Shown: piece after piece, positions 1 to 6,491 of the stretch | Layout: every line of letters begins with the position of its first letter | How positions within the stretch are numbered: position 1 is the stretch's first letter | Origin: Marinagarivorans sp. UBA5870 | Lineage (GTDB): Bacteria > Pseudomonadota > Gammaproteobacteria > Pseudomonadales > Cellvibrionaceae | NCBI GenBank assembly: GCA_002432555.1 | Contig: DJFO01000371.1 | Coordinates: 1 to 10,115, forward strand | DNA: 10,115 nucleotides | Direction of reading: 5' to 3' | Notes under the pieces: generated by a model | Databases searched by the model: none | What the model was told of the DNA's origin: nothing | The model's input: the letters and a program-made list of their open reading frames with translations, nothing else | Position numbers and translations under genes: made by a program

Positions 1-38
1 CCGGAGTGACGACTCCCGGAGTGACGACTCCCGGAGTG
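1..38. repeat. 15-bp tandem repeat inside the esterase gene
   Basis: Two perfect copies of CCGGAGTGACGACTC (1-15 and 16-30) are followed by the first 8-9 bases of a third (31-39). The period is a multiple of three, so it keeps frame and encodes Gly-Val-Thr-Thr-Pro units. The array may continue to the left of the window. It could be a Thr/Pro-rich loop insertion or linker, or a repeat at an assembly boundary. Confidence 0.85.
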
Positions 39-167
39 AAAGTGCTGGACCTGGGGAAAATCGAAGCCGCCGAAGGTTATGGCTGTGACTATCACCCGAA
101 TGTAGTGACGCAGCAACGTTTGGGCAAGGCGCTGGTGCAGCAGCTCAAAAAGGACTTAGGTTGGTAG
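1..167 (+). CDS. Partial SGNH/GDSL-type carbohydrate esterase (CE2-like), C-terminal end
   Basis: This is the last ~55 codons of a gene that begins left of the window; it is read in the frame of codons 3-5, 6-8 and so on, and stops at TAG 165-167. The tail contains GYGCDYHPNV, which matches the C-terminal block of CE2-type acetyl-xylan esterases and related SGNH hydrolases, where the His of the D-x-x-H-P style block is the catalytic base. It follows a short hydrophobic strand (VKVLDLG) and precedes a helix (RLGKALVQQLKKDL), as expected at the end of that fold. Such enzymes remove acetyl groups from xylan or other glycans, usually outside the cytoplasm. Oddly, the first 38 bases are a 15-bp tandem repeat reading as GVTTP units directly before the last strand. 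The nucleophile Ser and the signal peptide lie outside the window, so the family call rests on the tail alone. It converges with the glycosyltransferase gene at 333-1397. Confidence 0.6.
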   Translation, partial: GVTTPGVTTPGVKVLDLGKIEAAEGYGCDYHPNVVTQQRLGKALVQQLKKDLGW

Positions 168-332
168 CAAGTCACGGGCGACCGCAAGGATTGCCCTTGG
201 GGGTGAATTGCAGATCGGGCCGTCGCAAGGCGGGCGGTTGAAAATCCGCTTGGGCACTGCTGGTGGAAGCCCGCATGCGCCACGGCGGCACTGTGATGGC
301 GGCCGCCAGCGACACGCGCGACTTCGCCAGCG

Positions 333-1397
333 TCAGCGCCGGAACTTGTGGAGCGCGGCTAAATCACCGGCGAGCAGTTCGTCCAATTTATCGGTAATTG
401 CGCTGTTGCCACCGCGCGGGTATGTGGCCAGCTGCGCGCGGTAGCGGGGCAGGTCGTACAAAAAAGCCGCTATGCTTTTTGCGTCCGGCACTTGGCATTC
501 CGCGCCGTAACCTTGCTGCGCCAGCATGTAGGCATTTAGCTGTTGTTCGAACTGCCCGTGCATCGGAAAGGCCAGATAGGGTTTTCCCAGGTGCAGCGCC
601 TCACTGATCAACGTAAACCCGGCGGTGGCAATGATCGCTTTGCACGTGGCCAGATCCCGCAGAAAACCGTCTTTACTGAAGGGTTTGAATTGCACATGGC
701 CCTGGCGGTCGTCCCGGTCGTACCCGTAGACGCAAAATTTCTCCCGCGGAAATGCCTGCAGAGTTGCCACCAGGGAATTGAACCCGGAGGTCGCATACAC
801 CAGGATGCTGTCTTCCTCCGTCGGCTGCAGCCCGAGGATCACATCGCGCAGAATCGGCGGAAACAAAAAGCTGTGCTGATTTTTCAGCGGGTTAAAGTGA
901 AAGGTGGTGATCAACGAAACCCAAGGGCTGGGTACCATCGCTCGGACGATGGTCTCCGTTAGCAGTGCATCCTTTTTCAGCTGCGACGGCACCGGATACG
1001 CCATGTACCTCATGCGGTGCTGGTTGTCGATGGTGATCAAGGGCAGGCCGTGATGGCCTGCGAGGTAGGCGGTGGATGGCTCGAAATCCGTAATCACCAG
1101 GTCCGGCTGAAACTCGGCAAAGGTTTGCTTGAGGGCTTTCAAAGCGCGGGTGCCAGAGGGAATTTTGGCCAGGTTCGCCGTAATGGTTTTGAGTTTGGAT
1201 ACTTGGTTGTCTTCGCTGATAATGGTCAACCCGGCGATTTCGAGTACGTCGAATTGATCTTTGAGATTGCGGTAACCGCGGTCGTAGCTCGCGATTTTCA
1301 CCTGGTGCCCGCGGCGCTGCAGATGTGCCGCGATAAAACTGGCCCGCGAGGAGTGACCGGAACCTTCGCCGGAAACACCGTATAAAATCTTCGCCAT
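333..1397 (-). CDS. MJ1255/VC2487-family glycosyltransferase (GT-B fold)
   Basis: This is a 354-residue cytoplasmic or peripheral glycosyltransferase of the GT-B, MurG/GT28-like type, probably using a UDP-sugar; the acceptor is unknown. The N-terminus, MAKILYGVSGEGSGHSSR, has the Gly-rich first-strand loop with His15 that typifies the family. The C-terminal donor-binding block is at residues 259-291 (AGFTLISEALHLGKPYLAFP, then HGQFEQQLNAY), very like MJ1255/VC2487 proteins. Length is normal for the family. I chose the ATG at 1397 over upstream ATGs at 1403 and 1412 because AGGA lies 5 nt before it and because MAKILYG is the usual family start. It is transcribed divergently from trmO with 46 bp between the start codons. 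No partner gene that would reveal the product, such as a lipid or polysaccharide synthesis enzyme, is visible. The family call is firm; the substrate is not known. Confidence 0.9.
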   Translation of the reverse strand: MAKILYGVSGEGSGHSSRASFIAAHLQRRGHQVKIASYDRGYRNLKDQFDVLEIAGLTIISEDNQVSKLKTITANLAKIPSGTRALKALKQTFAEFQPDLVITDFEPSTAYLAGHHGLPLITIDNQHRMRYMAYPVPSQLKKDALLTETIVRAMVPSPWVSLITTFHFNPLKNQHSFLFPPILRDVILGLQPTEEDSILVYATSGFNSLVATLQAFPREKFCVYGYDRDDRQGHVQFKPFSKDGFLRDLATCKAIIATAGFTLISEALHLGKPYLAFPMHGQFEQQLNAYMLAQQGYGAECQVPDAKSIAAFLYDLPRYRAQLATYPRGGNSAITDKLDELLAGDLAALHKFRR

Positions 1398-1443
1398 TAT
1401 CATCCTGTCCATTTTGGTTGATCGTTAATATTTCAGGTCCTCT

Positions 1444-2235
1444 ATGAATAGTCAATCTGACGCCGCGGGCTGTTTTACCTTTCAAAGCATTGGTGTGGTG
1501 CAGTCGTGCTTTAAAGAAAAGTTCGGCATTCCCCGGCAGCCCGGACTCGCGCCGAGCGCCCGTGGCCGCATCTATATTTTTCCGGAATTTGCCCAGGAAG
1601 AAGCGTTTGCCGGGCTGGAAGCCTGCAGTCACATTTGGCTGCAATTTGTTTTTCACGCGGCGCGCGAGACCTGGAAGCCCAAAGTGCGGCCTCCCCGCCT
1701 GGGGGGCAACAAAACCCTCGGAGTATTTGCCAGCCGCTCCCCCAATCGTCCCAATCCTCTCGGCTTATCGGTGGTGGCATTTTGCGGAATGGAACGCGAT
1801 GCGCGAGGGCTGTTCCTGGAAGTTGCAGGCATCGACCTTTTGGATGGCACACCCATTTTGGATATTAAACCCTATGTGCCTTATGCCGATGCAGTGACCG
1901 GCGCTTTCAATCATGTCGCCGCCGCGGCGCCGATCTTGCATCCTGTTATTTTCACTGAGGAGGCACAGCGCTTTTGCAGCGAATATTCGCCGACTCTGCA
2001 GACGCTTATTATTGAAGTATTGCAGCAGGATCCTCGTCCCCAATATCACTCGGGCACGGATTCACGGACTTATGGAATGAAAATCCTGAATTTGAATCTG
2101 CGCTGGCAGTATTGCGAACCGGGAAATTATTTCGCTGTGGACCAATTAAGCGCGTTGCCGAATGGCTGCTGCTGCATTAAAGTGCTCGATATTCAACCGC
2201 TTTATGATGAAATGTCCTCAGAGACCGACCGTTAG
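1444..2235 (+). CDS. trmO: tRNA (adenine(37)-N6)-methyltransferase TrmO
   Basis: TrmO (TsaA/YaeB, UPF0066 family) uses S-adenosylmethionine to methylate N6-threonylcarbamoyladenosine at position 37 of tRNA(Thr), giving m6t6A and tuning decoding. The family hallmarks are all present: GVFASRSPNRPNPLGLS at residues 93-109, LLDGTPILDIKPYVPY at 132-147, and a C-terminal block with QDPRPQYH followed by RTYGMKILNLNLRW. At 263 residues it is slightly longer than the E. coli enzyme (about 235), with the extra length at the ends. The ATG at 1444 has an AGG at 1435-1437 just upstream. It is divergent from the glycosyltransferase and stands alone; the next gene is 207 bp downstream. No missing motif or frameshift is seen. 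Function is assigned from strong family similarity. Confidence 0.95.
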   Translation: MNSQSDAAGCFTFQSIGVVQSCFKEKFGIPRQPGLAPSARGRIYIFPEFAQEEAFAGLEACSHIWLQFVFHAARETWKPKVRPPRLGGNKTLGVFASRSPNRPNPLGLSVVAFCGMERDARGLFLEVAGIDLLDGTPILDIKPYVPYADAVTGAFNHVAAAAPILHPVIFTEEAQRFCSEYSPTLQTLIIEVLQQDPRPQYHSGTDSRTYGMKILNLNLRWQYCEPGNYFAVDQLSALPNGCCCIKVLDIQPLYDEMSSETDR

Positions 2236-2320
2236 ATTTGTTATTTTGCCCACTTGGAATGGGCGAATGCCGCTATAAAAAATTGATTAACAGGTTTTTT
2301 TTAGAGCATTTGTTTGCTGC

Positions 2321-2345
2321 AATCCGCCGCTTTTCGGATTATTTT
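2321..2345 (+). terminator. Possible weak intrinsic terminator after trmO
   Basis: A perfect 6-bp inverted repeat, AATCCG (2321-2326) and CGGATT (2335-2340), encloses an 8-nt loop and is followed by ATTTTT. The form is that of a short Rho-independent terminator lying about 85 nt downstream of the trmO stop. The stem is short and half A/T, so this is tentative. Confidence 0.4.
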
Positions 2346-2374
2346 TCCCACGCGGATATAAGAGCTTGAGACTT

Positions 2375-2408
2375 TTGACAAGCGTAATGGCGTGGTCAAA
2401 GCTTAAGC
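2375..2408 (+). promoter_or_regulatory. Candidate sigma-70 promoter for the 101-residue hypothetical gene
   Basis: A perfect -35 hexamer TTGACA lies at 2375-2380, 62 bp before the GTG start at 2443. The -10 is poor: AAAGCT at 17-bp spacing or TTAAGC further down. It is listed because the -35 is exact and the position is right; the missing -10 keeps confidence low. Confidence 0.3.
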
Positions 2409-2428
2409 AAAGCAATTGGAGTTGTGCC

Positions 2429-2445
2429 GGAGGTAGCGTGTTGTG
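2429..2445 (+). promoter_or_regulatory. Ribosome binding site deciding a GTG start
   Basis: GGAGG at 2429-2433 is spaced 9 nt from GTG 2443-2445. It favours the GTG over the ATG at 2452, which would leave an 18-nt gap. Confidence 0.6.
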
Positions 2446-2748
2446 TTAACCATGCCAAGTGACGTGACGGTCGTTGAAACCATAGACGACAATGCTTACC
2501 AAAATCTGGACAAACGCGGGACGCAGGAACCGATCCCCAATCAGCTGGCACAATATCTAACTGATATGCAGATGCAGAGCCTGGACCAGTTAAAAGACTT
2601 TGGCTGGCGCCTCGCATTTGTTCGCCGTCCCCTGTTTTCCTCCCCAACCGTGGTGCTTCTCAGCCCCGAAGGAAAACAATACGCGACCCTGGAAGAAGAG
2701 GGCTCCCTCAACCTCGACCCCGAGACGTGCTGGCGGTCTGTCCAGTAG
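2443..2748 (+). CDS. Hypothetical 101-residue protein
   Basis: This is a small, acidic, soluble-looking protein with no signal peptide, membrane segment or known catalytic motif. Its most distinctive stretch is a conserved-looking core, FGWRLAFVRRPLF followed by VVLLSPEGKQYATLEEEG (about residues 53-90). That core reminds me of small uncharacterised gammaproteobacterial proteins sharing an 'FGW-x-L-x-FVRRPLF' pattern; this recollection is not a database match. I prefer the GTG start at 2443: GGAGG at 2429-2433 lies 9 nt upstream, whereas the in-frame ATG at 2452 would be 18 nt away. Codon usage and the good ribosome binding site support a real gene. It ends 18 bp before the 16-bp repeat array. 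Function is unknown. Confidence 0.75.
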   Translation: MLTMPSDVTVVETIDDNAYQNLDKRGTQEPIPNQLAQYLTDMQMQSLDQLKDFGWRLAFVRRPLFSSPTVVLLSPEGKQYATLEEEGSLNLDPETCWRSVQ

Positions 2749-2765
2749 GCACTGCTTTGTCGTGG

Positions 2766-2956
2766 CGTGCTTTTGAGTAGACGCGCTTTCAAATAGGCAC
2801 CCTTTTGAACAAACGCCCTTTTGGACAGGTGCCCTTTTGAGTGGACGTCCTTTTGAATAGACGTCCTTTTGAATAGATGCCCTTCTGAATAGGCGCCCTG
2901 TTGGATAGATGCCCTTTGAACAGACGCGCTTTTGAATAGCCGTGCTTTTCGATTGG
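2766..2956. repeat. Array of ~12 degenerate 16-bp tandem units
   Basis: Twelve head-to-tail units follow a strict 16-bp register (one unit, 2910-2924, is 15 bp). The plus-strand consensus is roughly YGCCCTTTTGAATAGA. Units start at 2766, 2782, 2798, 2814, 2830, 2846, 2862, 2878, 2894, 2910, 2925 and 2941. The units at 2846 and 2862 are identical (CGTCCTTTTGAATAGA), which suggests recent duplication; the outer units are more diverged. The core CTTTTGAA is best conserved, while the first four and last few bases vary. There are no spacers, so this is not CRISPR. The period is not a multiple of three. It fills most of the gap between the 101-residue gene and the metallopeptidase gene, so it lies in the upstream region of that operon. 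Its role is unknown. Confidence 0.9.
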
Positions 2957-3021
2957 CCCCAGCGTGATCCACCCGGTTAGAATCGTCTCTTTCGCGATTC
3001 GACGAGGGGGATGACAGGTTG

Positions 3022-4566
3022 ATGGCGCGCGCGGCAGTGAAAGCCTTTGAATTCTGGACGGCGTTGGTGCTGTGCCTGACCTGTGCCGTCCCCGTGGCGG
3101 CCGCCAAGACCAGCGCCTGGTACCAACTCACGTCACACCACTTCGTTGTTTATTCCGACCGTAAACCCGCCGAGGCCCGTGCGCTTCTAGTCGATTTCGA
3201 GCGCTTCCGCTCGGCCGCTTTGACCTTGACGGGGCTGCCCTCCTTCGACGAGAGCGATCGGGTCCAGATCTTTTTCTTCAATCGCGAGCGGGACTATCGA
3301 AAATTCCAGGTGGATCCGCATACCGCCGGCTTTTTCCGAGACAGCTGGCAGGGGCCGCGCATGGTCGTGGGCGCCGAAGCCAAGCTTGCCGACGCCAGCC
3401 TGGTGCTGTTCCACGAATACGTTCACCACTTGATGCGCGCGCGCTCGCAATTGCGCTACCCCCTTTGGTACGAGGAGGGCTTCGCCGACCTTTTGGCGGC
3501 ATCGGTCATAGCGCCCCGCCATGTCGAGGTCGGCCTGATGCACCAGTGGCGCAAGCCGGACCTGGATCGGGATGGTCTTATGCCCGTCGCCACCCTATTG
3601 CAGCCGGATGAAACCGGCGATCAACGCTATTGGTCCCGCTACTACGCCTCCGCGTGGTTGCTGATGCACTTTTTGCAGCTGGGTCCGCTGCTCGGCGAGC
3701 AGGATTACCGCGCGGGTATGGCGTCCTACCTGTTGGCGGTGCACCAGGGCGCGGATCTCGAGGCGGCGGTCACGCAGCACTTCGGCGTTGCGCCTCAGGT
3801 GCTGGATGCCCAGCTGAAAGCTTATAGGGACCGGCGCAGCTGGCTGGGTTATCGACTCGCCGTCAAACCCTACACGGGACCCATGCGGGAGAGGCGGCTG
3901 TCAATCAACGAAGCGGCCTACATTCTCGGTGACCTGGCTTTTAGGTCTGACCGTCAGGACACCGCGCTCGAACTTTTAAAAATTATCGACGCCAAGGAAT
4001 CCACCGTCGTGCGCCCCTTGGCGCTGCGCGCGGTCATCGAACAGCACCTCGGCCGCGGCGATCTCGCGCAGCACGTTCTCGGTTTTGCCCTGCAACAGCA
4101 CAAGGGCGATCCCTACGTGCTCGCCAATGCCGCCCACGTTTACTGGGACAAGGCGCGGCTCGCCCCCGCCGGTTCGCCCGAGCGGGCACAGTTGCTCGAG
4201 AAAGTCGCCGAGTTCGCGCGGGGATCCCTCGACGCGGATCCGGCCAATATGGAAGCGGGGTATTTTCTGGCCCAGTCGGCCTGGGAACAGGGGCGCCCGG
4301 AGCAGGCTATTACCCTGCTCAACGACTTATACCGACTGCATCCTTCCGATGTCCGTTTGAACCTAGAGCTGGGCAAGCTGCTCAGTCGCACCCCTCAGCC
4401 CCAGCGGGCGGTGCCCTACCTCGAGCGAGTAATCGCCTGGGATCACGTCAATGCCCACCGGGCCCAGGCGCAGAAGCTGTTGCGGACCCTTGGCAAAGAG
4501 GGCGCGACGCCCCTGGGGCAGTTGGACGAAGAGCACCCGCTGCCCATTCAAATTCAACCGCGCTGA
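3022..4566 (+). CDS. Secreted HEXXH metallopeptidase (peptidase MA-like) with C-terminal TPR-like region
   Basis: This 514-residue protein has an N-terminal signal peptide (hydrophobic core about residues 10-20, likely cut after VAAA near 28), so it is probably periplasmic or exported. The peptidase domain spans about residues 35-275. It carries the zinc motif HEYVH (131-135; His131, Glu132, His135) and a downstream WYEEGFAD (149-156) whose Glu152 is the probable third ligand, which is the gluzincin arrangement of peptidase MA-like (PF13485-type) proteins. A YYASAWLLMHFL segment near 207-218 also fits that family. Residues ~295-490 look like TPR-type helical repeats (e.g. AGYFLAQSAWEQGRPEQAI). 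I chose ATG 3022 over TTG 3019; GAGGGGG lies 11 nt upstream. The stop is 16 bp before the next gene, so it heads a three-gene operon. The substrate is unknown. Confidence 0.85.
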   Translation: MARAAVKAFEFWTALVLCLTCAVPVAAAKTSAWYQLTSHHFVVYSDRKPAEARALLVDFERFRSAALTLTGLPSFDESDRVQIFFFNRERDYRKFQVDPHTAGFFRDSWQGPRMVVGAEAKLADASLVLFHEYVHHLMRARSQLRYPLWYEEGFADLLAASVIAPRHVEVGLMHQWRKPDLDRDGLMPVATLLQPDETGDQRYWSRYYASAWLLMHFLQLGPLLGEQDYRAGMASYLLAVHQGADLEAAVTQHFGVAPQVLDAQLKAYRDRRSWLGYRLAVKPYTGPMRERRLSINEAAYILGDLAFRSDRQDTALELLKIIDAKESTVVRPLALRAVIEQHLGRGDLAQHVLGFALQQHKGDPYVLANAAHVYWDKARLAPAGSPERAQLLEKVAEFARGSLDADPANMEAGYFLAQSAWEQGRPEQAITLLNDLYRLHPSDVRLNLELGKLLSRTPQPQRAVPYLERVIAWDHVNAHRAQAQKLLRTLGKEGATPLGQLDEEHPLPIQIQPR

Positions 4567-4582
4567 GAGGCGCTTTCCCCGC

Positions 4583-5497
4583 ATGCCCAGCAAAACCCTC
4601 GAGCTGTACCAGCGCCACCTATTGCACCAGATTCCCGCGGACCTGCCCTCCGCTGTGCAGTACGAAGTGGTTTTGGGATCGCTCGCCTACGGCGTTGAAC
4701 AAAATACATCGGACATGGACGTGTACGGTTTTTTCATGCCGCGGCGCGCGCAAGTTTTTCCCCACGAACACGGTTATATCACCGGCTTCGACGACCCGCC
4801 GGCGGTGCCGGAGCAGTGGCAGCAACACCGGGTGATGGACGCCCAGGCACTCGGCGGTGCGGGCCGGCAGTATGACCTGACGCTCTATTCGGTAATTAAA
4901 TATTTTAAGCTTCTCAGTCTGTGCAACCCCAATATCATCGATTCCCTGTTCGCCCCGGCGCATTGCATTTTGCACGAATCGGAAATTGGCAAACGGCTGC
5001 GGCAGCAACGCAAAATTTTCCTGCATAAGGGCTGTTGGGCCACCTTCAAGGGTTACGCGTATCGACAGCTGCACAAACTGAAAACCAAACAGCCAGAAGG
5101 CAAACGGCAGGCGCTGGTCGAACAATTTGGTTACGACGTAAAATTTGCATACCACATAGTGCGCCTGCTGGATGAATGCGAGCAGCTGCTGGTGGAGCAG
5201 GACCTGCATCTCGCGCAAAACGCCGAGCAATTGAAATCCGTCAGGCGTGGCGAATGGAGCCTCGAACAACTGGAAAATTATTTTCGGGAAAAGGAGCGGT
5301 TACTTGAGCAGGCGTATATCCAATCCCAACTGCCGGCGCAGCCGGACCTGTCGGCGATTAAAACCCTGCTGCTGGAAGTTTTAGAAACCTATTATGGTTC
5401 GGCCACCCGGGCGCAGCAGGAAGGTGTAGGCTTGGCGGAGGCCAAAGCGGCCCTGGCCCAGATTCAAGTGATATTAGACGGGGTCAAACAATCGTGA
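4583..5497 (+). CDS. RlaP/YcgL-type nucleotidyltransferase (PF10127-like), first copy
   Basis: This 304-residue cytoplasmic protein has the DNA polymerase beta-type nucleotidyltransferase signature near its N-terminus: LGSLAYGVEQNTSDMDVYGF at residues 31-50, where Gly32-Ser33 bind the nucleotide phosphates and Asp44/Asp46 are the likely metal-binding pair. The wording 'GS-x-AYG ... SD-x-D-x-YG' is typical of PF10127 proteins such as B. subtilis YcgL, called RlaP for a predicted role in RNA repair. The rest is mainly helical and charged, with a likely coiled-coil stretch in the C-terminal third. The ATG at 4583 is preferred because it begins the recognisable domain; in-frame upstream codons only shadow the peptidase gene. 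It starts 16 bp after the peptidase stop and overlaps the next gene, so it sits mid-operon. The NTase fold is well supported; the RNA-repair role is predicted, not shown. Confidence 0.8.
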   Translation: MPSKTLELYQRHLLHQIPADLPSAVQYEVVLGSLAYGVEQNTSDMDVYGFFMPRRAQVFPHEHGYITGFDDPPAVPEQWQQHRVMDAQALGGAGRQYDLTLYSVIKYFKLLSLCNPNIIDSLFAPAHCILHESEIGKRLRQQRKIFLHKGCWATFKGYAYRQLHKLKTKQPEGKRQALVEQFGYDVKFAYHIVRLLDECEQLLVEQDLHLAQNAEQLKSVRRGEWSLEQLENYFREKERLLEQAYIQSQLPAQPDLSAIKTLLLEVLETYYGSATRAQQEGVGLAEAKAALAQIQVILDGVKQS

Positions 5498-6282
5498 TGA
5501 AAATGCTCGCCGACGGCAAAATTCAGGACATCCGCCTGCTATTGGAAGATCTGGAGCGCCGCTACAAAATAACCATTATCCACGCGGTGGAAAGCGGTAG
5601 CCGCGCCTGGGGGTTTCCTTCGCGGGACAGCGATTACGATATACGTTTTATTTACGCCCACCCCTGGCACCACTACTTGACCGCCTTTGAGAAAAAAGAC
5701 CAGATGCAGCTCGCCTCCTATGGCGATCTCGACGGGGCGGGATGGGACATTGCCAAATGCCTGCGGCTGCTCTATCGCGGCAACGCGGCTCTCTATGAGT
5801 GGCTCGGTTCCCCCATCGTGTATCACACCCGCCCGGAAATTCAGCACCTGCGCGAGCACGCGCGGCAGATATTCAACCCGGCACCGGCTTTTTACCACTA
5901 CTTGTCGCTGGCGAAAAAGAAACTGCTCGATGAGCGCGTTGAACGGCACCCCAAAACTTTTTTATACGGCCTGCGCAGCCTGCTGTGCGCCGCCTGGATT
6001 GTCGATAAATCCGAGCCCGCGCCCGTATGGTTTCCGGACTTGGTCCAACGGTATCTGCCGCAGGACCTGCAAGCGGCGCTCGGGGCACTGTTGGAGGAAA
6101 AATATAAATCCGCCGAACAAGACGCCGTGGGAGTTGAGCCTGAGCTTTTGCAATGGGCGAAGGATCTTTTCCGGCAGCAGGAAACGATCGAGGTGCGCGG
6201 TACCCACTATGGCGATATAACACCCTACGACCAAGTCTTACACCGAGTGTTGGGGGTCGTCGGGACGGCCCGCGGAGGATGA
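5497..6282 (+). CDS. RlaP/YcgL-type nucleotidyltransferase (PF10127-like), second copy
   Basis: This 261-residue protein carries the classic PF10127 motif: ESGSRAWGFPSRDSDYDIRF at residues 32-51. It has Gly34-Ser35, the acidic pair Asp46/Asp48 and the following Arg-Phe-Ile-Tyr that is usual in YcgL-like nucleotidyltransferases. The C-terminal part is helical (e.g. YHYLSLAKKKLLDE, then FLYGLRSLLCAAWIVD). The ATG at 5497 shares its A with the TGA of the previous gene (TGATG at 5495-5499), which points to translational coupling; GTG 5494 and ATG 5503 are alternative starts. It is not a recent duplicate of the first copy: outside the catalytic motif the two are clearly different in sequence and length. 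The likely reaction is nucleotide transfer to an RNA or protein acceptor; the target is unknown. Confidence 0.85.
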   Translation: MKMLADGKIQDIRLLLEDLERRYKITIIHAVESGSRAWGFPSRDSDYDIRFIYAHPWHHYLTAFEKKDQMQLASYGDLDGAGWDIAKCLRLLYRGNAALYEWLGSPIVYHTRPEIQHLREHARQIFNPAPAFYHYLSLAKKKLLDERVERHPKTFLYGLRSLLCAAWIVDKSEPAPVWFPDLVQRYLPQDLQAALGALLEEKYKSAEQDAVGVEPELLQWAKDLFRQQETIEVRGTHYGDITPYDQVLHRVLGVVGTARGG

Positions 6283-6491
6283 CGACGGACGCTTACGCGG
6301 GCGGCGCACTATCTACCAAACCACCAAAACCACCAAAACACGCCGCCACCTCGCCCCGCCAACCCGGTGACTCCCTTTTTTGTTTGGATAATCGACCGAA
6401 CTATAAAAAAACGATCGTCGCCGCTAGCGGTGTAGCGTGCTAGGCTCTTGAGGCCTCGACGGCAATACTCCTATTCACACGGAAGCCTCCC
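6283..6491. other. Intergenic region before the DUF2167 gene
   Basis: These 209 bp hold a short ACCACCAAA-type direct repeat around 6314-6341, a T6 run near 6375-6381, a TATAAAAAAA stretch at 6402-6411 that could be part of a promoter, and a perfect 10-bp palindrome CCGCTAGCGG at about 6421-6430. A 54-codon frame from ATG 6279 to TAG 6443 exists, but its ribosome binding site spacing is wrong and I do not call it. Confidence 0.5.

Larger units (their letters stand above)
2236..2442. other. Intergenic region between trmO and the 101-residue hypothetical gene
   Basis: This stretch of about 207 bp is more A/T-rich than its surroundings. It holds a small GCCCA/TGGGC stem at 2248-2265, a T8 run around 2294-2302, the possible terminator at 2321-2345 and a consensus -35 box TTGACA at 2375-2380. 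No gene is supported in it. Confidence 0.6.

Noticed and set aside
208..444. 78-codon plus-strand frame between the esterase and glycosyltransferase genes
   Set aside because: There is no ribosome binding site, the composition is low-complexity basic, and it overlaps the end of the glycosyltransferase.
892..1656. 254-codon minus-strand open frame across the glycosyltransferase and trmO starts
   Set aside because: It runs in another frame over the glycosyltransferase and antisense to trmO, both of which have clear family motifs; its translation is Arg/Pro-rich and lacks a family pattern.
2248..2265. GCCCA/TGGGC stem after trmO as a terminator
   Set aside because: The stem is only 5 bp and no T-run follows it.
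2766..2956. CRISPR array
   Set aside because: The units are contiguous 16-mers with no unique spacers, far shorter than CRISPR repeats, and no cas gene is present.
2978..2983. TAGAAT as a -10 box for the peptidase operon
   Set aside because: No acceptable -35 at 16-18 bp; TTGGCC at 2953-2958 would need a 19-bp spacer and matches poorly.
4619..5269. 216-codon minus-strand frame opposite the first nucleotidyltransferase
   Set aside because: It is antisense to a gene with a clear NTase motif and operon context, and shows no domain of its own.
6279..6443. 54-codon frame starting on the ATGA overlap after the second nucleotidyltransferase
   Set aside because: GGAGG touches the ATG with no spacing, and the peptide is low-complexity (Lys-Pro-Pro repeats) with no recognisable feature.
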